From Buchananella hordeovulneris (lineage in GTDB: Bacteria; Actinomycetota; Actinomycetes; Actinomycetales; Actinomycetaceae): 59,142 bases of DNA. Made by a program: the position numbers and the translations under genes. The stretch covers positions 1 through 59,142 of the forward strand of contig JAUMWR010000004.1 in the NCBI GenBank assembly GCA_030529545.1, given 5' to 3'. Under the pieces are notes generated by a model, which saw nothing but the letters and a program-made list of their open reading frames with translations, searched no databases and had not been told where the DNA came from. Shown piece by piece: positions 54,095 to 59,142 of the stretch; the stretch's first letter is position 1; every line of letters starts with the position of its first letter.

Positions 54095-55111
54095 TTAGTT
54101 GGTTAGGAAGTGGTGGGCGATGTCGTCGATGATTCGCTCCATGAGGAGCGGGCCGCCGGTAGAGGTCCACACGGAGCCGTCCACGGGGATCACCTGGTTG
54201 GCCTTCACGGCGTGTAGGGCAGCAAAGCCGGGGACCTGCTTGGCTTCTTCGAGGGCTTTGGCGGAGGCCTCCACGCCCAGCTCCCCGCCGGCCTGCGGGT
54301 TGCCGACCGAGGAGCCGCCCAGGGTGCCAAAGAAGATCCAGTCGGCATCGATCTGGTCGATGTTTTCCAGGGAGACGGGCTCAGAGTGACCGCGCCCCTC
54401 CTTGTCTTGGGAGGCCGGGCGGGCCATGCGCAGGGCGGTGAGTGCCTTGCCGGGGGGCAGTTCCTTCAGGATGAGCCCGGCGCCGTTGCCCTGCCAGCGC
54501 ACGATAGAGAAGGTCTGGTCCAGCAGCCCCTTGGCCTCGAGGCGCGCGGAGACGTCGGCCACCTTGGCGTCGTGCCCGGCCAGGAAGGCCTTGCCTTCTT
54601 CCACCTTGTTCAGGGCGTCGCTGACGATCTCGAAGTTGACCCGCCAGTCGCCGCCGGCGTAGCCGGTGAAGACGACGGGGGCGATCTGGCGCAGGATGCG
54701 CAGCGCCTCGGGGTTGTTGTTGACGCTGGTGCCGTCCACCAGAATCAAGTCCGGCTTGGCAGCGCCGATGGCCTCGTAGTTGGGGGTGCCGATCACGCCG
54801 AGGATGGGCACGTCTCCGGCGATGGGCTTGAGGTAGTTGGAGACGTCTGCTTGGCCGCGTCCGGCCACCACCCCGATCGGGTGGACGCCCAGGGCGAGCG
54901 CCCCGTCGGTGGTGGGCTCGCTGAGCGTGACCACGCGCGCGGGGTGGGTGGGGACGGTGACTTCGACGCCGTCGATGTCCTTGACGATGCGTGTCTGTCC
55001 CTCCGGCGCGGCGCCCTGCGCACCGTTTGCGCGGTTGGCACTGGCGCAGCCGGCCAGCGCCAGTGCGCTGGCGATCATGACGCCGATCAGTGAGCGCAGG
55101 TACCTCCGCAA
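54095..55111 (-). CDS. Iron-siderophore substrate-binding lipoprotein (FepB/FhuD type)
   Basis: Captures ferric siderophore outside the membrane. I use TTG 55111 because GGAGG is 8 nt upstream; the frame extends to 55126. The 338-residue product has a lipobox (LALAGC), then a periplasmic-binding class III fold: VKDIDGVEVTVPTHPARVVTLSEPTTDGALALGVHPIGVVAGRGQ, GTPNYEAIGAAKPDLILVDG, RILRQIAPVVFTGYAG and ENIDQIDADWIFFGT. First gene of the operon, under the DtxR-like box at 55162-55180. In 55181-55439 I see only the motif copy at 55278 and a presumed fes terminator region. Confidence 0.92.
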   Translation of the reverse strand: MRRYLRSLIGVMIASALALAGCASANRANGAQGAAPEGQTRIVKDIDGVEVTVPTHPARVVTLSEPTTDGALALGVHPIGVVAGRGQADVSNYLKPIAGDVPILGVIGTPNYEAIGAAKPDLILVDGTSVNNNPEALRILRQIAPVVFTGYAGGDWRVNFEIVSDALNKVEEGKAFLAGHDAKVADVSARLEAKGLLDQTFSIVRWQGNGAGLILKELPPGKALTALRMARPASQDKEGRGHSEPVSLENIDQIDADWIFFGTLGGSSVGNPQAGGELGVEASAKALEEAKQVPGFAALHAVKANQVIPVDGSVWTSTGGPLLMERIIDDIAHHFLTN

Positions 55112-55137
55112 CGCGACCACCTCCAAGTTAGGACTCC

Positions 55138-55149
55138 CTTACTAGGACA
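55138..55149 (-). promoter_or_regulatory. Candidate second operator before the iron operon
   Basis: TGTCCTAGTAAG on the minus strand, shared with one mismatch with the site upstream of the LAKTG surface-protein gene (47376-47387). It sits between the DtxR-like box and the start codon. Confidence 0.4.
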
Positions 55150-55161
55150 CAAGGCCTATTT

Positions 55162-55180
55162 CGGGGGCAGGCTAACCTAA
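55162..55180 (-). promoter_or_regulatory. DtxR/IdeR-type iron box
   Basis: Minus-strand TTAGGTTAGCCTGCCCCCG. The first 12 bases match the DtxR/IdeR consensus (TTAGGTTAGCCTAACCTAA), the second half is degenerate. It lies about 50 bp upstream of the binding-protein start, where repression by iron-loaded DtxR would block transcription. Confidence 0.75.
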
Positions 55181-55277
55181 CTAGCGCTACTTAACTAAGG
55201 GGCGCTTGGAAATCTTTCCTGCGAGCCTGGCCACAACCGGCGCCCCTATTAGTGCGGACTATCCCGTTCAGCATTTG

Positions 55278-55291
55278 GTGGCCGACGTTCC
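55278..55291 (+). repeat. Interspersed 14-bp motif, copy 8
   Basis: GTGGCCGACGTTCC preceded by GCATTTG, intergenic between fes and the iron operon. Confidence 0.85.
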
Positions 55292-55439
55292 CATCGCCTT
55301 TCCGCTCCAGGGGCCGCCCTTCTACCCGGCCGCTGGGTGCGGGCCTCCGGGTTTGCGGAGCGCGCCGGCAGCCAGGCGAAGGCCGGGCGCAACCGCCCTG
55401 CCACCCAATCGACGTGACAGCGCGTCTCCTTGTTTTGGG

Positions 55440-56837
55440 TTAGCGCCCCAACCATGACAACACGGCGTCAGAAAGGGCGTGGCGCCACCAGGCGTAGTCG
55501 TGCCCGCCGCGCACGTAGCGCAGGCCCGCCTCTCCCCCGGCCGCCCGCCAGACGGCGGTGAGTTGAGCGCAGCGCTCCACCATCTCTCCCTCGTGCAAGC
55601 CGACAGCGGCGTACAGCCGGACCCCGGCAGGCAGGTGGATGGCACCAGCGCGCAATCCGCGCAGGAGCTCTCCCTCTCCGGTACCGCGCGGCGCGCCGCT
55701 GCCCACCCACAGGGAGGGCGAGAGGCTGATGGCGGTGGCGGCCAGGTGCGGGGCGGAAGCCACCAGCTGCGCCGCCGCCAGCCCGGCGCACGAGGCACCG
55801 CCCACGGCCACCTGCCGCGCGGGCAGGTGCCCGCGCTGCTGCGCCACCGCCGCCAGGGCCGCGCTCACCAGCGCGCGGACCGCGTCGGCGTCGGTGAGCA
55901 GGTTGGCGCGTTCCCTGCCACCGCCGGTCTCCAGGAGCAGGACGTCGTGGGTGCCGGCCAAGCCGCCGCGCTGGACCAGCCAGGGGTAGCCCGCCTCCAG
56001 CCAACGCTCGGCGTCGAACAACACCAGCAGGGGCCGCTGCGCCGCCGGCCCGCCCCGATAGAAGTGGGCACGCCGCGCCCCGAACTCCCCTTCCAGTTCC
56101 AGGAGCAGGCCCGGTGCGATGGCAGCCTCGCCCTGAGCCTCAGGCAGCGCGCCGGTCTTCTCCCCGGCGGGCGGGCCGGTCACCTGCTTGGCCACCTGCC
56201 CGCCCGCTTGCTGGGACGCCTGCTTGGACGTATCTCCGGCCGCCGCAGCGTCTCCGCTGCTGTGTCCCGCCTGGCTGCACGCCACCTCCAGGGGATGCCA
56301 GAGCGAGTTAGCGGCGTAGTCCGGCCCCTCCCACAAGCAGGCCAACCTACCCACGCCGTTGCGGATTCGGCGCGGGTTGCCCGGATCGACGCGCCCGCTC
56401 AACCGCACCTCCAGCCATGTTCGGCGGCACTGGCCGAGCCCACTGAACCCGCCGGACGGGCGCACCACGAACGCGTAGGAAAGCACGGCGTCGGCGGGCA
56501 GCCAGTAGCAGCCCCCAAACCAGCCCTCCCCCAGTGGCTCCAGCAGCGCGGCAGACAGGTCAGCGCGATTCCGGTCGATAAGCGTGTTCAGGTGCAAAAG
56601 GACGTCGGCGGGAGCAACGTCGTCCACCCGAAAGAGGAAAAGGACGGCCACCGTGCTCACTCCGTCTATTTCCCGCCGGCCGATCACCGCCGGAAGCGGG
56701 CCGGAAAGGAGCGAACGCCACGCGCAGGGGCCGCCGGCTAGCTCCTGCCAGCCCTCCACCCGCAGCGGCAGGCCGTCTAGGCGGGTGGGCGTGGGAGGCG
56801 GCGCCGACGGTTGAAGCAGGGGGAAACGAGGGGGCAC
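55440..56837 (-). CDS. Fes-like siderophore esterase
   Basis: Predicted cytosolic esterase that opens triscatecholate siderophores to release iron. The 465-residue product has an N-terminal Fes-type domain (about 20-180, with FLFRVDDVAPADVLLHLN and GCYWLPADAVLSYAF). A low-complexity, Gln/Ala/Gly-rich insertion at about 186-240 follows. The alpha/beta hydrolase half has LLVLFDAERWLEAGYP, nucleophile GGASCAGL (Ser349) and the catalytic His in VRGGHDYAWWRHAL. GTG 56837; GGGGGAG abuts it, so a later start is possible. The gene precedes the siderophore transport operon in the same orientation. Copy 9 of the interspersed motif encodes DDVA in the N-terminal domain. Confidence 0.9.
   Translation of the reverse strand: MPPRFPLLQPSAPPPTPTRLDGLPLRVEGWQELAGGPCAWRSLLSGPLPAVIGRREIDGVSTVAVLFLFRVDDVAPADVLLHLNTLIDRNRADLSAALLEPLGEGWFGGCYWLPADAVLSYAFVVRPSGGFSGLGQCRRTWLEVRLSGRVDPGNPRRIRNGVGRLACLWEGPDYAANSLWHPLEVACSQAGHSSGDAAAAGDTSKQASQQAGGQVAKQVTGPPAGEKTGALPEAQGEAAIAPGLLLELEGEFGARRAHFYRGGPAAQRPLLVLFDAERWLEAGYPWLVQRGGLAGTHDVLLLETGGGRERANLLTDADAVRALVSAALAAVAQQRGHLPARQVAVGGASCAGLAAAQLVASAPHLAATAISLSPSLWVGSGAPRGTGEGELLRGLRAGAIHLPAGVRLYAAVGLHEGEMVERCAQLTAVWRAAGGEAGLRYVRGGHDYAWWRHALSDAVLSWLGR
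56614..56627 (-). repeat. Interspersed 14-bp motif, copy 9
   Basis: Minus-strand GTGGACGACGTTGC followed by TCCCGCC, within the fes-like gene, encoding VDDVAPA. Confidence 0.85.
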
Positions 56838-56920
56838 TCCCCCAGCTTAAGGTGGCCCTGCCCCGGTCGCTGGCGCCGTAGTCCTACAAACAACCCCACC
56901 AAAAGTGGAATACTGCCAAT

Positions 56921-59142
56921 ATGTTTCGCAGCGTAGCCAAACTGTGTTTACGATTCCCCGCCGCCGTGGCGGGCACGTGGGTTGTTCTCTTTGTGCTCTC
57001 GCTCCTCATCTCCGCAGTGGGAATCACCGGCAGCTCGCTCTTCAATCTGCTCGGTGACGGCAAAACCATCGACTCCGGCTCGCGCAACCACGCCGGCAAG
57101 GAAATCCTGGAGGAGCTGGGAGATGACGCCGTGCAGATCACGGCCCTGGTCTCCAAGTTCGACGTCACCAAGACCGACCCCGCCGCCGTCCAGGAGGCAC
57201 TGGCCGAGCCGCTCCAGCAGATCGAAGACATGCCGGGCGTGCTGCGCGTATACACGCCGTACTCCTCGCCGGAGCTGCTGGGGGACCCGATGGCGCTGCC
57301 GTTCCTCGCCAAGAACCAAGAAGGCTTCATGGCGCTGGTCTACTTTGACGAGCACGCCCCGGACGTGGTGCGGGAGACCAAGCTGGACCCGGACGCGGTG
57401 GCCGCCAGCCAGGAGCGGGTGGAGAACGCGCTGCGAGACCTCACCACCGTCATCACCGAGTTCACCCCCAACCCGCAGGTCCTGGTCAGCTCCGAGTCGA
57501 TCATGTTTGGCGAGGTGCTGGACCAGGTCAAGGCGGACCTGGTGACGGGTGAGCTGATCGCCTTCCCCGCCTCCCTCCTGGTCATGGTGCTGATCTTCGG
57601 CGGCTTCCTGGCCGCCGGTATGCCACTGCTGGGCGCGGGCGCGTCGATCGCAGGGGCCATGGGCGTGCTGTGGATCCTGACCCACTTCTTCACCATCGAC
57701 TCCTTTGTGCTCAACGTGGTCACCATCCTGGGGCTGGGCCTATCCATCGACTACGGCATGCTCTTTGTCTCCCGCTACCGCGAGGAACTGCAGCGGGCCC
57801 TGCCCGTGGTGCAGGCCGAGGAGGAGCGCGCCAACACCAGCCCGACCGGCCTGCCGCTGCGCCGCCGGGGCCGCCTGAGCGCCCGCCTGCGGGGCGGCAA
57901 GGACCCGCTGATCGCTGCGGCGATGCACGCCACCCTCACCTCCGCCGGCCGCACGGTGTTCTTCTCCGCGCTCACGGTGGCCCTGTCCATCGTCGGCCTG
58001 GCCATCATGCGCCCGGAGCTGCTGCGCTCGATCTCGGTGGGCGCGATCGCGGTGATCCTGGTGGCGCTGGCCGCTTCCATCACCCTGGTGCCGGCGGTCC
58101 TGGTGCTCCTGGGGCGCAAGCTGGCCGGCCCCAGCCTGGTCAGCAAGATCCCCGTAATGAGCCGCCTCTCCGCCCGCCTGTCCGACGTCTCCGCCGATCA
58201 CGGCTTCTTCTCCCGGCTTGCCAAGTCCGTCCACAAGACCCCGTGGGTCTACCTGGGCGTGAGCCTGGCGCTGCTGGGGGCCATGCTGGTGCCGCTGGCC
58301 AAGGGCCACTACGTGTTCTCCACCCTGGAGCTGCTGCCGGCCCACTCCTCGCAGCGCGTCTACCTGGACCAGCTCAAGGAGAACTACCCGCACTTTGCAC
58401 CCAGCGACCTCACGCTGATCGTCGAGGGCGACGATGCAGCCGCCGCCAACTGGGCCCTGGATGAGGTGGGCGCGCTGGAGGGCGTCAAGGAGATCGTCCC
58501 GGCCGCGCCGGCCGAAGGCTACTCGATCTTCACCATCGACGTGGACGGGGAGGCCAACTCCCCCACCGCCGATTCCGTGGTGCGCGCGATCTACGCCCAG
58601 GAGGCCCCGGGCGAGTTCTGGCTGGTGGGCCAGGCCGCCACGCAGGTGGACTTCTTCCAGGCGATGCTGGACCGCCTACCGCTGGCGATCGGCATCATTC
58701 TGGCCGCCTCCTTTGTGCTGCTCTTCCTGATGAGTGGCTCACTGCTGATCCCGATCAAGGCGCTGACGATCAACGCGATCTCGCTGCTCTCCTCGATCGG
58801 CCTGAGCTCGTGGATCTTCACCAACGGCATAGGCGAGTCGGTGCTCAACTACACCTCTACCGGGGGCCTGGAGCTCATGGTCGTGGCGGTGGGCATCGCC
58901 TTCGGGTTTGGCCTGGCCATGGACTACGAGGTCTTCCTGCTGGCCCGCATGAAGGAGTACTGGGATGCCGGCCTGTCCAACGACGAGGCCGTGGAGCGCG
59001 CCCTGCAGCGCTCCGGGCGCATCATCACCTCCGCCGCGCTGATCATCTGCATCGTGTTCATGGGCTTCGTGGCCGGGGATCTGCTGCTCATCAAGCAGGT
59101 GGGCGTCACCCTCACCCTGATCGTGGCCATCGACGCCACCCT
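56921..59142 (+). CDS. MMPL-family RND transporter (partial)
   Basis: Membrane transporter of the MMPL family, cut by the right window edge after 740 residues. ATG 56921. Each half has the RND/MMPL layout: an N-terminal helix (LRFPAAVAGTWVVLFVLSLLISAVG), a porter domain, and a helix bundle with the conserved Asp-Tyr pairs (GLGLSIDYGMLFVSRYREE and GFGLAMDYEVFLLARMKE). The two Asp-Tyr pairs face each other in the proton path. Divergent from fes. Substrate (lipid, peptide or drug) cannot be told; MMPL proteins in Actinobacteria often export lipids. There is no adjacent regulator in the window. Confidence 0.93.
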   Translation, partial: MFRSVAKLCLRFPAAVAGTWVVLFVLSLLISAVGITGSSLFNLLGDGKTIDSGSRNHAGKEILEELGDDAVQITALVSKFDVTKTDPAAVQEALAEPLQQIEDMPGVLRVYTPYSSPELLGDPMALPFLAKNQEGFMALVYFDEHAPDVVRETKLDPDAVAASQERVENALRDLTTVITEFTPNPQVLVSSESIMFGEVLDQVKADLVTGELIAFPASLLVMVLIFGGFLAAGMPLLGAGASIAGAMGVLWILTHFFTIDSFVLNVVTILGLGLSIDYGMLFVSRYREELQRALPVVQAEEERANTSPTGLPLRRRGRLSARLRGGKDPLIAAAMHATLTSAGRTVFFSALTVALSIVGLAIMRPELLRSISVGAIAVILVALAASITLVPAVLVLLGRKLAGPSLVSKIPVMSRLSARLSDVSADHGFFSRLAKSVHKTPWVYLGVSLALLGAMLVPLAKGHYVFSTLELLPAHSSQRVYLDQLKENYPHFAPSDLTLIVEGDDAAAANWALDEVGALEGVKEIVPAAPAEGYSIFTIDVDGEANSPTADSVVRAIYAQEAPGEFWLVGQAATQVDFFQAMLDRLPLAIGIILAASFVLLFLMSGSLLIPIKALTINAISLLSSIGLSSWIFTNGIGESVLNYTSTGGLELMVVAVGIAFGFGLAMDYEVFLLARMKEYWDAGLSNDEAVERALQRSGRIITSAALIICIVFMGFVAGDLLLIKQVGVTLTLIVAIDAT

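Noticed and set aside
55249..55455. Small open frame downstream of fes (68 residues)
   Set aside because: Arg/Pro-rich with no ribosome site and no recognisable motif; it overlaps the fes 3' end and looks like noise from high G+C.

Overview
The window is one continuous piece of a high-G+C Gram-positive chromosome (roughly two-thirds G+C by eye). Gene order, GTG/TTG starts, 4-bp stop/start overlaps and C-minus ribosomal protein S4 point to Actinobacteria. The fused aroKB, LAxTG-type surface protein and moderate genome style suggest an Actinomycetaceae-like organism, but I cannot name a species. Almost all core genes lie on the minus strand.

Layout from right to left along the main coding strand. 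(1) 44.7-56.8 kb is an iron-acquisition locus: a Fes-like siderophore esterase, a lipoprotein binding protein preceded by a DtxR-like box, two membrane-tethered surface proteins, a FecCD permease pair and its ATPase, then a separate LAKTG beta-propeller surface protein sharing domains with the other two. An MMPL transporter runs off the right edge on the plus strand. (2) 31.2-44.5 kb holds rarA, rpsD, alaS, ruvX, mltG, aroE, aroC, an aroK-aroB fusion, a degenerate second shikimate kinase, an HTH protein, efp and nusB. (3) 20.3-30.8 kb is the pyrimidine operon pyrR-pyrB-pyrC-carA-carB-pyrF running on into gmk-rpoZ-coaBC, with a PyrR-binding RNA element at the pyrR Shine-Dalgarno region. (4) 15.3-20.3 kb is a lower-G+C defence island (RloA/RloB pair and McrBC) inserted between coaBC and metK, which are normally close neighbours. 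A diverged copy of the coaBC 3' end is fused in frame to the start of mcrB. (5) 4.8-15.1 kb has an FNT-family channel gene, metK, an alpha/beta hydrolase, priA, a NaChBac-type sodium channel, fmt, rsmB and rpe. (6) 0.1-4.8 kb has an FMN-riboswitch-controlled riboflavin ABC transporter lacking an ATPase gene, a YccF protein, a DUF421 protein, and hisE-hisG.

The most unusual signal is not a gene. A 14-bp motif, GTGGMCGACGTTSC, occurs exactly nine times on both strands, with about ten further near matches. It lies at transcription terminators and in dispensable protein tails or linkers, and is read in different reading frames. By hand estimate far fewer than one copy is expected by chance. It behaves like a DNA-uptake sequence or another genome-wide recognition word, and I know of no such element described in Actinobacteria.
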